A program made the translations under genes and the position numbers. Of a stretch of 11,928 bases of DNA, positions 6,243 through 11,928 are shown piece after piece; the first letter of the stretch is position 1; each line of letters begins with the position of its first letter. Source of the stretch: Minisyncoccota bacterium (GTDB lineage Bacteria; Patescibacteriota; Minisyncoccia; Phycocordibacterales; GCA-2747955). The DNA lies in assembly GCA_938010795.1 (NCBI GenBank), contig CALLVB010000069.1, forward strand, positions 1 to 11,928. Reading direction: 5' to 3'. The notes under the pieces were generated by a model. It was given only the letters and a program-made list of their open reading frames with translations. It made no database searches and was not told the DNA's origin.

Positions 6243-6260
6243 ATTACATGTACATGTAAT
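6243..6260. promoter_or_regulatory. 18-bp perfect palindrome, operator candidate
   Basis: ATTACATGTACATGTAAT is fully self-complementary. It lies a few bases downstream of the predicted S1-gene transcription start, a typical position for a repressor dimer site. In RNA it would form a hairpin at the very 5' end of the S1 message. Confidence 0.6.
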
Positions 6261-6270
6261 TTCGCTTGAG

Positions 6271-6279
6271 AGTATACCA
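6271..6279 (-). promoter_or_regulatory. extended -10 promoter of the S1 gene
   Basis: On the minus strand TG-G-TATACT gives a strong extended -10. A start near 6264 would leave a leader of about 124 bases. AT-rich alternatives closer to the gene (around 6161-6169 and 6217-6224) lack the TG and are weaker. Confidence 0.55.
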
Positions 6280-6292
6280 AACTAAGTCAAAA

Positions 6293-6324
6293 AAGCTAAT
6301 TGTTGCAAAAAATAATTTTAGCTT
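6293..6324. promoter_or_regulatory. operator-like inverted repeat over the promoter of the small membrane operon
   Basis: AAGCTAA (6293-6299) and TTAGCTT (6318-6324) are exact complements 18 bases apart. They flank the -35 box and abut the -10 box of the promoter at 6303-6331, so a bound protein would block polymerase. Confidence 0.5.
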
Positions 6325-6331
6325 GTATAGT
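6303..6331 (+). promoter_or_regulatory. promoter of the small membrane-protein operon
   Basis: TTGCAA (6303-6308), a 17-base spacer and TATAGT (6326-6331) make the only conventional -35/-10 promoter on the plus strand that I can point to with good spacing. The start would be near 6338, just ahead of the SD site. Confidence 0.65.
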
Positions 6332-6343
6332 ATTTTCAGGAAA

Positions 6344-6350
6344 AGGAGGA
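6344..6350 (+). promoter_or_regulatory. strong ribosome binding site fixing a GTG start
   Basis: AGGAGGA lies 7 bases before GTG 6358. It is the strongest SD site in the window and is the reason for accepting the GTG start. Confidence 0.85.
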
Positions 6351-6357
6351 ATTTATT

Positions 6358-6651
6358 GTGTCTATACAATTACAAATAACATTAGCGTTAGTATTAATCG
6401 CTGTACCGATTGGTTGTCTGTTACTCTGGGCGTCTATCGTTTATAAAGTTGATCATCTGCCGGCTAAAAATACCCCTGCTGCCAATGGGTTCATCCCAGC
6501 TAGACCCTCATTTGGAAGTTTAGTGGGGGACTTTATGGAATTTTTAGCATTGGTGTTTTTTACCATCGCTATTATGATCGTTGTGGGAATTATATGTCTC
6601 TTTACACGTGAGAATCCCAGTGATTACTTCCGTGATTTCATGGAAGGGTAA
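6358..6651 (+). CDS. small membrane protein, 97 aa, two helices
   Basis: Unrecognised. Two hydrophobic helices span about residues 6-28 and 60-83. They are joined by a loop of some 30 residues rich in proline and alanine (HLPAKNTPAANGFIPARPSFG), with a short charged tail (TRENPSDYFRDFMEG). The GTG start is secured by the SD site AGGAGGA. The gene has its own promoter overlapped by an inverted repeat, so regulated expression is likely. It is followed after 4 bases by a second small membrane protein gene. The hairpin-like topology resembles many small envelope proteins. A subunit of a secretion, pilus or stress-response assembly would be conceivable, but nothing in the sequence decides this. 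Confidence 0.72.
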   Translation: MSIQLQITLALVLIAVPIGCLLLWASIVYKVDHLPAKNTPAANGFIPARPSFGSLVGDFMEFLALVFFTIAIMIVVGIICLFTRENPSDYFRDFMEG

Positions 6652-6655
6652 GCAA

Positions 6656-6811
6656 ATGGTAGCTCAAGAAAAGACCATGTTTGATATGGTAAAAATATAC
6701 CTGCTAATGTTGTTGGTAACAATTGCATTATTTGTTGTATTTTCACCGATCTTGATCTTTGGGTCAATTAAGAAAAAGAAAGCTGTTCTCTCATTTATCT
6801 TCGGACCATGA
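6656..6811 (+). CDS. small single-span membrane protein, 51 aa
   Basis: Short gene I accept because it follows the 97-aa gene after 4 bases, has the purine-rich GGAAGGG (6642-6648) seven bases before ATG 6656, and encodes a clean hydrophobic helix (about 13-37, IYLLMLLVTIALFVVFSPIL) followed by a basic patch (KKKK) as in small membrane proteins. A longer in-frame version starting at 6581 overlaps the upstream gene and is unlikely. It ends with TGA, which, if the gene is real, argues that UGA is a stop in this organism. Function unknown; it probably works with its upstream partner. Confidence 0.6.
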   Translation: MVAQEKTMFDMVKIYLLMLLVTIALFVVFSPILIFGSIKKKKAVLSFIFGP

Positions 6812-6827
6812 GGGAATGGCGTTCAGG

Positions 6828-6852
6828 AAGTCTCCGTAAAGGGGGCTTTTTC
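6828..6852 (+). terminator. terminator of the small membrane operon
   Basis: AAGTCTCC (6828-6835) pairs with GGGGGCTT (6841-6848), including two G-T pairs, around a GTAAA loop. A run of T residues follows. It lies 17 bases after the TGA stop. Confidence 0.7.
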
Positions 6853-6896
6853 TGTGGCTTATTTCCCCAAAAATGCTCTGTAAATAGGGTGTGAGG

Positions 6897-6905
6897 TGCT
6901 ATAAT
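6897..6905 (+). promoter_or_regulatory. extended -10 promoter, nearly leaderless, for the MBL-fold gene and gyrA
   Basis: TG-C-TATAAT is identical to the ncRNA promoter core. The hexamer ends 8 bases before the ATG at 6914, so the message would begin within about two bases of the start codon. No -35 box or SD site is visible. Confidence 0.65.
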
Positions 6906-6913
6906 GGATCTAT

Positions 6914-7531
6914 ATGGTAATACAGAAATTAGACGACTATTTTTTTAAAATCACGTCAGGAGACATCACGATCGGAATTAACCCAATTTCAAAAGAATCA
7001 AAGAAAAAAGAGACACGGTTTGGTGCAGATATTGCACTTATTCAGGCACGACACATAGATTTTAACGGTGAGGAGTTAATGAAGTCGAAAGGTAAAGAGA
7101 CGGTAGTATGTAAGGGTCCAGGAGAATACGAAGTGAAAGACATTTTTATTAAAGGGTATTCAGTGGGAACTAAATACGGTGATCTTTCTCACAGTACACT
7201 TTATTCAGTGACGCTTGAAGGAGCCAACTTATTATTTTGTGGACCTCTTTTTGATAAGGCGCTTTCTGAAGAAGCGATGGAGGAGATGTATCAAGCAGAT
7301 ATAATTTTTGTACCAGTGAACGGAGATAATGTCATGGAGGCGGTAGAGGCAGCTGCATTTGTGAAAAAATTTACTCCTAAATATATTATTCCTCTCACAG
7401 GGGAGAAAGCAGCAGCTGAAGCATTTTTTGCTGAATTTGGGAACGAACCTATGTATGAAGATAAACTCACCCTTAAAAAGAAAGATTTTGACGCAGAGGC
7501 AGTAAAGATAGTAGCACTTAAACAAGCGTAA
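6914..7531 (+). CDS. metallo-beta-lactamase-fold protein with degenerate metal site
   Basis: A 205-residue protein of the COG2220-like metallo-beta-lactamase-fold group. Recognisable pieces are the early strand pair ending in INPIS (22-26), GPGEYEVKDIFIKG at 68-81, NLLFCGPL at 105-112, DIIFVPVNGDNVMEAVEAAAF at about 129-149 and KYIIPLT at 156-162. In catalytic relatives the first motif is HxHxDH; here that place reads QARHIDF. The HxGD motif has become FCGP and the late histidine (PxH) is PLT. With nearly all metal ligands missing, hydrolase activity is improbable and a structural or binding role is more likely. It lies 13 bases upstream of gyrA and should be co-transcribed with it from a nearly leaderless promoter. 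Confidence 0.75.
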   Translation: MVIQKLDDYFFKITSGDITIGINPISKESKKKETRFGADIALIQARHIDFNGEELMKSKGKETVVCKGPGEYEVKDIFIKGYSVGTKYGDLSHSTLYSVTLEGANLLFCGPLFDKALSEEAMEEMYQADIIFVPVNGDNVMEAVEAAAFVKKFTPKYIIPLTGEKAAAEAFFAEFGNEPMYEDKLTLKKKDFDAEAVKIVALKQA

Positions 7532-7544
7532 GTAATAATTAGAT

Positions 7545-10016
7545 ATGGCAAAAAAAGACAACAAAGACGATCTGGAAGAAAAGTTAGCTCCTGGAGAACA
7601 AATCATCCAAGAAGACATCACAGGACAAATGAAAAAGTCATATTTGGATTATGCGATGTCGGTTATTACCTCACGTGCACTTCCAGATGTGCGAGATGGT
7701 CTTAAGCCAGTTCACAGACGTATTATCTATGCGATGCACGAGGCAGGACTCAGTTCGTCGTCTAAGTTTAGAAAATCAGCCACAGTGGTTGGAGATGTGC
7801 TTGGTAAGTATCACCCTCATGGTGACACGTCAGTGTACTACTCAATGGTGGGTATGGCCCAAGACTTTACTTCAAGGTATCCATTAGTGTGGGGTCAAGG
7901 TAACTTTGGTTCTGTTGATGGAGATAATCCAGCTGCGTATCGATATACCGAAGCAAAAATGCAGAAAATTACCGGTGAGTTGTTAGCTGATATTGGTAAG
8001 AAGACGGTCGACTTTGCACCTAACTTTGATGGATCAAGACAAGAACCAACAGTGTTACCAACACGTGTTCCAAGTGTGCTGTTGAACGGTGGTTTGGGTA
8101 TTGCTGTGGGTATGGCAACTAATATTCCTCCTCATAACTTGAACGAGGTGTGTGCAGCGACCATCGAACTTATTGATAACTCTGCTGCAACAACAGCTGA
8201 CTTGATGAAACATGTCAAAGGGCCAGATTTCCCACTAGGTGGAACTATTTTTAATAAAAAAGATATTCTCGAAGCGTACGAAACAGGTCGTGGTCGAGTG
8301 GTAGCGCGTGGTGATACAGAAATTATTGAAGGAGAGAAAGGGGCAACACAAATCATTATTTCCTCTATTCCATTCCGAGTAAACAAATCGACACTAGTAG
8401 AAAAGATCGCTCAATTAGTACGAGACAAGAAAATTGTGGGACTTAAGGATTTACGAGATGAATCAACGGCAGATATTCGGATTGTGATTGAACTTAAAAG
8501 AGGAGTTCAAGCACAAAAGGTCTTAAATACTCTGTATAAAAATACACAACTAGAGGACAACTTTAACTTTAATATGGTGATGTTGGTTGGGGGGGTTCCT
8601 CAATTAATGAACCTCAAGTCAACCCTGCAAGAGTTTATTAAGCATCGAATCGAGGTGGTAACACGAGCAACTGAATTCGATCTTAAGAAAGCAGAAGATA
8701 GGGCACATATCTTAGAAGGGCTTAAAAAAGCGCTTGATCATATTGATGAAATTATTGCATTGATTAAAAAATCAAAAGACCGAAATGAAGCACATGCAAA
8801 CTTGATGAAAAAGTTTAAGTTCTCTGAAGTACAAGCAGAGGCGATTCTTCAAATGCGACTTCAAAAACTCGCTGCCTTAGAGCGTCAAAAAATTGAAGAT
8901 GAATTGGCTGAGCTGATGAAGCTCATTAAAGAGCTTAAAGCGTTGCTTGCTTCACCTAAGAAAATTTTGAAGGTAATCAAAGAACAATTAGAAGAAATTG
9001 TAGAGAAATTTGGTGATACGAGAAGGACTAAAGTTGTGGCTGGAAAGGTAGGAGAGATTTCAGTAGAAGACCTTATTCCAGAAGAAGAAACAACCATGAT
9101 CCTTACTTCAGGAGGATACATTAAACGAACTAACCCATCAGAATTTAAGGCTCAAAAACGAGGTGGAGTTGGAGTGGTGGATATGAACACGAAAGATGAA
9201 GATGTGGTTTCAGAGTTTATCACTACCTCAACTCATGCGGACGTACTATTTTTCTCATCAAAAGGAAAGGTGTACGTGACAAAGATGTATGATATTCCAG
9301 AGGGGCGCCGGTCAACTAAAGGTAAGTTTATCTCAAACTTTTTACCATTAGAGGGGGAAGAGAGAGTTACTTCTGTATTAGCACTTACTAAAGAGAAAAA
9401 GAAATGTGTTGATTCATTGATGATGGTAACTAAAAATGGAACTATCAAGAAAACTGCAGCAGAAGCATTTGCAGGTATTAGAGCCAATGGACTCATTTCA
9501 ATCAAGCTTAAGCCAGGAGATGAGTTGATGGATGCACGGTTTATCTGTAAAGGAGATGAGGTGATGCTTACTACAAGAAAGGGACAGGCAATTCGATTTA
9601 AAGAAGATGATATTCGAGAGATGGGACGAACGGCTGGAGGGGTCAGGGGAGTGAAATTAGGGAAAGCTGATGATTATGTTGTTTCTATGGCTATTATTAC
9701 ACCAGAAATGCATGAATATGATGTGTTTGCACTGGGAGCTAATGGATATGGTAAGCGAACAAAACTCTCTGAATATAAAGTACAAAACCGAGGAGGATCA
9801 GGGATCAAGACCATGAAGGTCTCGGAAAAAACAGGGGATTTGGTTGGAGCACGAGTTATCACTCCAGAGCATACAGAACTGATCGCAATGTCACTCAAAT
9901 CACAGGTAATTAGGTTGGCAGTTGACGAGATCTCAGTGTTAGGAAGAGATACGCAAGGAGTACGAATTATGAAACTGCGTGAAGGAGATTCTGTAGCTAA
10001 CTTCGTTCGTTTTTAG
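7545..10016 (+). CDS. gyrA: DNA gyrase subunit A
   Basis: Breakage-reunion subunit of gyrase (A2B2), which introduces negative supercoils into DNA. The 823 residues start with the typical ITGQMKKSYLDYAMSVITSRALPDVRDGLKPVHRR winged-helix region in near-canonical form. The catalytic tyrosine is Tyr134 in AAYRYTEAKM. The tower and coiled-coil region follows, reaching the conserved LQMRLQKLAALE at 435-446. From about residue 500 runs the DNA-wrapping beta-pinwheel domain. It has a GyrA-box form QKRGGVG at 537-543 (usual QRRGGKG), which favours GyrA over ParC, and a related QNRGGSG later. In the quinolone-contact helix (HPHGDTSVYYS) the positions equivalent to E. coli Ser83 and Asp87 are Thr and Tyr. 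There is no SD site. gyrB is not in the window. Confidence 0.95.
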   Translation: MAKKDNKDDLEEKLAPGEQIIQEDITGQMKKSYLDYAMSVITSRALPDVRDGLKPVHRRIIYAMHEAGLSSSSKFRKSATVVGDVLGKYHPHGDTSVYYSMVGMAQDFTSRYPLVWGQGNFGSVDGDNPAAYRYTEAKMQKITGELLADIGKKTVDFAPNFDGSRQEPTVLPTRVPSVLLNGGLGIAVGMATNIPPHNLNEVCAATIELIDNSAATTADLMKHVKGPDFPLGGTIFNKKDILEAYETGRGRVVARGDTEIIEGEKGATQIIISSIPFRVNKSTLVEKIAQLVRDKKIVGLKDLRDESTADIRIVIELKRGVQAQKVLNTLYKNTQLEDNFNFNMVMLVGGVPQLMNLKSTLQEFIKHRIEVVTRATEFDLKKAEDRAHILEGLKKALDHIDEIIALIKKSKDRNEAHANLMKKFKFSEVQAEAILQMRLQKLAALERQKIEDELAELMKLIKELKALLASPKKILKVIKEQLEEIVEKFGDTRRTKVVAGKVGEISVEDLIPEEETTMILTSGGYIKRTNPSEFKAQKRGGVGVVDMNTKDEDVVSEFITTSTHADVLFFSSKGKVYVTKMYDIPEGRRSTKGKFISNFLPLEGEERVTSVLALTKEKKKCVDSLMMVTKNGTIKKTAAEAFAGIRANGLISIKLKPGDELMDARFICKGDEVMLTTRKGQAIRFKEDDIREMGRTAGGVRGVKLGKADDYVVSMAIITPEMHEYDVFALGANGYGKRTKLSEYKVQNRGGSGIKTMKVSEKTGDLVGARVITPEHTELIAMSLKSQVIRLAVDEISVLGRDTQGVRIMKLREGDSVANFVRF

Positions 10017-10049
10017 ACGAGATTTGAGCAAACTTCTTTGTCGGCTACG

Positions 10050-10095
10050 AAAAAATCACCGTCATCGTATAGTAGGTACGTCTCGGTGATTTTTT
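10050..10095 (+). terminator. terminator after gyrA
   Basis: A 12-bp stem (10050-10061 AAAAAATCACCG with 10084-10095) and a 22-base loop containing an inner CGTA...TACG hairpin. A T-run ends the right arm. It starts 33 bases after the gyrA stop and is symmetric enough to act on both strands. Confidence 0.85.
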
Positions 10096-10196
10096 CTTGT
10101 CTTCTTAAATCTCATCAAGAAAATAACGATAGGATTCTGGAATTATTCTGTACGTCTTGCAGAGTTTATCGTTGGGGAGTATACAAGATGTTACAT
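10096..10196. other. spacer between convergent terminators
   Basis: No gene is supported here. The only structure is an inverted repeat, AACGATA (10125-10131) with TATCGTT (10167-10173), around a weaker inner TCTG/CAGA pair. A 22-codon frame starting at 10188 runs into the minus-strand terminator and gene and is not credible. Confidence 0.5.
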
Positions 10197-10234
10197 AAAA
10201 AAAGAGGCCATCGAGGAGTAAATCCACGACAGCC
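10197..10234 (-). terminator. terminator of the membrane-anchored lysozyme-like gene
   Basis: On the minus strand GGCTGTCG pairs with CGATGGCC (8 bp with two G-T pairs) around a 13-base loop, followed by TC and seven T residues. It starts 5 bases after the stop codon. Confidence 0.78.
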
Positions 10235-10239
10235 AATTA

Positions 10240-11238
10240 TTAGGTGTTTGCGATGAGGTTTTTAGGCCAAATCGACTTAAAGTATTTGTTCATACGCTTA
10301 ACCGTTGCAGCATCAACATTCGTGTGATGAAACTCAGAGTAAAGCGTCTTTGCTGAATCCATACTGCCTTCACAGAGAGCACCTTTGAGGGATGCATCGC
10401 TGCCAGGTCGTATGATTGCGTGTAAAAGGACAAGTACTTTCCACTGATCTTCTCGGAGATTGACGTTTGTACCGTCTCCTTGTGCGAGATCAATGATCCA
10501 TTGAGGAGTAACCCCCCAATGTTTTTTAGTGTATGGAATTCCGCCTCTCCGGGCAGTGTCCACAACAGACGCAGGTTTAAATGCATAAAGTCCATAAGCC
10601 AAAGTGATCTCATGGGCTACTTGTACCCGCCCAGAACTTTCAATGGTTCTATTTGCGGAGAAGTATCCAGTCACATAAAGCGGTTGAACGGTACATCCTA
10701 AGCGGTTACTCTCACTTGCAATCATCATGGCCAGAGGCCCGTCTGCTTGTAGGGGGGTTACCCGGTGAATACCTGCTTCAACTTCGTTTGCGAGCTTAAC
10801 TTTTGGTTGAGCATCGCTAATCCAATTTTCAAGGACAGCAACTTTTTGAAAAGCTTGCTTGCCGTTTGCTGCGTAATGACGCATGTCTGAGTAGTGGGCA
10901 GTGCTTGTAAAAGCAAATGCCACACCCAGCATGCTTGCGCAGATGGAATGAAGGATGTGTCGGTCACGTTTCGTAGCGGCTTTGAAATACCACACGATCG
11001 CGTCCCAAAACCCAACAATAAAATTTTTCAATACGAGTAAGATGGAACAAATAATCCAAATCACTCCACAGAAAAACATTACTACGAGGTCGCGGATCAA
11101 AGAACTTGCCCGCTGCGCACCTTCTTGTGTCTCTTCACGTAAATGCTTCGCATAATAGCGACCATATGCACGAGGACCAAAGTTTTCTTTTCGACTTCTT
11201 TTTAGCTGGGCTGACCCAGTTTCAGATTGATAAGTCAT
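10240..11238 (-). CDS. membrane-anchored protein with divergent lytic-transglycosylase-like C-terminal domain
   Basis: 332 residues from ATG 11238. This start is chosen because AGGAG at 11246-11250 sits seven bases upstream; the in-frame ATG at 11256 would place the SD site inside the gene. A basic cytoplasmic N-terminus (about 1-47) precedes a long hydrophobic segment (about 50-82, one or two passes) and a further helix at about 95-115 followed by an extracellular-type domain. In that domain MMIASESNR (near 171-179) followed by SSGRVQVAHEI (near 202-212) resembles the Glu-Ser and G-x-x-Q motifs of soluble lytic transglycosylases. The C-terminal part aligns with the neighbouring partial protein: QWIIDLAQGD, QWKVLVLL and LYSEFHHTNVDAAT. 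Peptidoglycan cleavage at the cell surface is a reasonable inference, but divergence of the motifs leaves activity open. Confidence 0.65.
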   Translation of the reverse strand: MTYQSETGSAQLKRSRKENFGPRAYGRYYAKHLREETQEGAQRASSLIRDLVVMFFCGVIWIICSILLVLKNFIVGFWDAIVWYFKAATKRDRHILHSICASMLGVAFAFTSTAHYSDMRHYAANGKQAFQKVAVLENWISDAQPKVKLANEVEAGIHRVTPLQADGPLAMMIASESNRLGCTVQPLYVTGYFSANRTIESSGRVQVAHEITLAYGLYAFKPASVVDTARRGGIPYTKKHWGVTPQWIIDLAQGDGTNVNLREDQWKVLVLLHAIIRPGSDASLKGALCEGSMDSAKTLYSEFHHTNVDAATVKRMNKYFKSIWPKNLIANT

Positions 11239-11245
11239 GCGTGTG

Positions 11246-11250
11246 CTCCT
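11246..11250 (-). promoter_or_regulatory. SD site deciding the start of the 332-aa gene
   Basis: AGGAG on the minus strand (AAAAGGAG in full) lies 7 bases before ATG 11238. It overlaps the codons that would follow the upstream ATG 11256, ruling against that longer start. Confidence 0.8.
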
Positions 11251-11378
11251 TTTCATTTATTTAGATCTGGAGTAGGAGAGCGTGATGCTATCCTTTCTAT
11301 CTCCGTCTTCGTAAACCTTTATGAAATTTCCTATCAAGGTGTATTTCAGTAAGTTTGTTGATCTGGCACAGAACTACT

Positions 11379-11406
11379 ATTATCCATATATATTGACATA
11401 TGTCAA
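11379..11406 (-). promoter_or_regulatory. sigma70-type promoter of the 332-aa gene
   Basis: On the minus strand a consensus TTGACA (11406-11401) is followed after 16 bases by GATAAT (11384-11379). A start near 11371 would give a leader of about 130 bases before ATG 11238. The -35 box is half of a perfect palindrome. Confidence 0.7.
11393..11406. promoter_or_regulatory. 14-bp palindrome over the -35 box, operator or divergent promoter centre
   Basis: TTGACATATGTCAA is a perfect palindrome, so it provides a consensus -35 box on both strands. The plus-strand reading continues to an AATAAT (11416-11421) at 17 bases, mirroring the minus-strand promoter. Confidence 0.6.
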
Positions 11407-11438
11407 GTAAATATGAATAATATAGTACTAAAATTACA

Positions 11439-11464
11439 ATAAAGCGACCGTCAGGTCGCTTTAT
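11439..11464 (-). terminator. terminator of the partial lysozyme-like gene
   Basis: A perfect 11-bp stem, ATAAAGCGACC (11439-11449) with 11454-11464, and a 4-base loop. On the minus strand it is followed by TGTAATTTT, and it lies 11 bases after the stop codon. Confidence 0.8.
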
Positions 11465-11475
11465 GTTTACAGTGA

Positions 11476-11928
11476 TTAAATAGATTTTGGAAAGTATATT
11501 GGATATAGTCGGTTTGTTCGACTCTTTGTTGCCGGATCTGGAGCTGTATGGTGAAATTTGTAGTACAACTCTTTTGCAATTGCGTTATTACCACTTCCTA
11601 GTTTTAAAATATAATCGTCACTCCTGTCTTGTTCAAGGATATTAGCAAGTACTAATAATCGTTGTTGAGGAACAGAAAGTGAATAGATCTCTTGTGGGTT
11701 CTTGTGAACACGCGATGCCCATGCTGGCACCCGACCCATATTATTCGCTCGCATGATATTTTCAAGTCTGTTTACTGCAGTCACTACTGAGTTTGGCAGG
11801 AATTGATAATAAGACATAGCTCCTGAATATGCGTTAGTTGCACCTCGCTTGTTATCACTTTCGATATGTTTCGTCATGTCTGCAAATGCATATAATTGAT
11901 CACGCAATAGATATACATCAAGTCCAAG
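11476..11928 (-). CDS. lytic-transglycosylase-like (SLT/lysozyme-fold) protein, C-terminal part
   Basis: The frame stays open to the window edge (150 residues visible), so the N-terminus is missing. A TTG codon at 11907 lies inside the conserved sequence and is not the start. The visible part reads DMTKHIESDN followed by SGAMSYYQFLPNSVVTAV. This matches the transglycosylase pattern of a catalytic Glu in an E-S motif and a GAxxxxQFxP motif, which cleaves the MurNAc-GlcNAc bond of peptidoglycan. The rest (PQEIYSLSVPQQRLLVLANIL, then AKELYYKFHHTAPDPATKSR) aligns with the end of the neighbouring 332-residue protein, so the two are paralogues in tandem. Here the motifs are closer to the canonical form. 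Substrate and export route cannot be judged without the N-terminus. Confidence 0.68.
   Translation of the reverse strand, partial: LGLDVYLLRDQLYAFADMTKHIESDNKRGATNAYSGAMSYYQFLPNSVVTAVNRLENIMRANNMGRVPAWASRVHKNPQEIYSLSVPQQRLLVLANILEQDRSDDYILKLGSGNNAIAKELYYKFHHTAPDPATKSRTNRLYPIYFPKSI

Noticed and set aside
7232..7621. Minus-strand frames opposite the MBL-fold gene and the start of gyrA
   Set aside because: Low-complexity antisense frames crossing a gene boundary, without initiation signals.
8132..9898. Minus-strand frames inside gyrA
   Set aside because: All are antisense to conserved GyrA sequence and are serine-rich artefacts.
10038..10256. 72-aa plus-strand frame after gyrA, and a 22-codon version from ATG 10188
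   Set aside because: The long version crosses the gyrA terminator. The short version consists largely of the opposite-strand terminator and the 3' end of the next gene.
11239..11256. Six-residue N-terminal extension of the 332-aa protein from ATG 11256
   Set aside because: These codons contain the SD site that serves ATG 11238.
11905..11907. TTG as start of the last gene
   Set aside because: The frame stays open to the window edge and the sequence upstream continues the same helix, so the gene is simply truncated.
1..11928. CRISPR arrays, tRNAs, rRNAs, insertion sequences and UGA recoding
   Set aside because: No regularly spaced repeats, cloverleaf sequences or transposase frames were seen, and conserved proteins read through without in-frame UGA.

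Overview
The window looks like a chromosomal piece of a Patescibacteria/CPR-type bacterium, most likely a parcubacterium. This is inferred from gene form, not from a database match. It has a shortened PheT without the N-terminal tRNA-binding OB fold, an enlarged nucleoside diphosphate kinase, a four-repeat ribosomal protein S1, a metallo-beta-lactamase-like protein directly upstream of gyrA, and an AT-rich sequence in which most housekeeping genes lack a Shine-Dalgarno (SD) site. Conserved proteins contain no in-frame UGA, so the standard bacterial code fits.

Layout. Bases 1-3565 (+) hold the 3' end of pheS, pheT, a strong terminator, ndk, another terminator and a small ASCH-domain gene. Bases 3608-3783 (+) hold a promoter, a structured non-coding RNA that I cannot name with certainty, and its perfectly palindromic terminator. 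Bases 3842-4911 (+) encode an unrecognised 172-aa soluble protein and a four-helix DUF2238/VanZ-like membrane protein. The S1 gene runs on the minus strand (5058-6140) and has a long leader that can form two mutually exclusive hairpins. Across a motif-rich divergent intergenic region, two tiny membrane proteins (6358-6811, +) form an operon. Next come the degenerate MBL-fold gene and gyrA (6914-10016, +). The right end (10240-11928) carries two minus-strand genes whose proteins are related to each other and resemble lytic transglycosylases. One is membrane-anchored and the other is cut by the window edge.

Functionally, most of the window is information processing: tRNA charging (PheST), nucleotide supply (Ndk), translation initiation (S1) and DNA supercoiling (GyrA). 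The accessory content is the ncRNA, the small membrane proteins and the lysozyme-like pair. Promoters are mostly of the extended -10 type (TGnTATAAT-like). In at least three cases the -10 box lies only 6-8 bases before the ATG, which predicts leaderless mRNAs. A clear SD site occurs only before uncharacterised genes (3842, 6358, 11238). Nearly every transcription unit ends in a recognisable hairpin terminator. I found no CRISPR array, tRNA, rRNA or insertion sequence.
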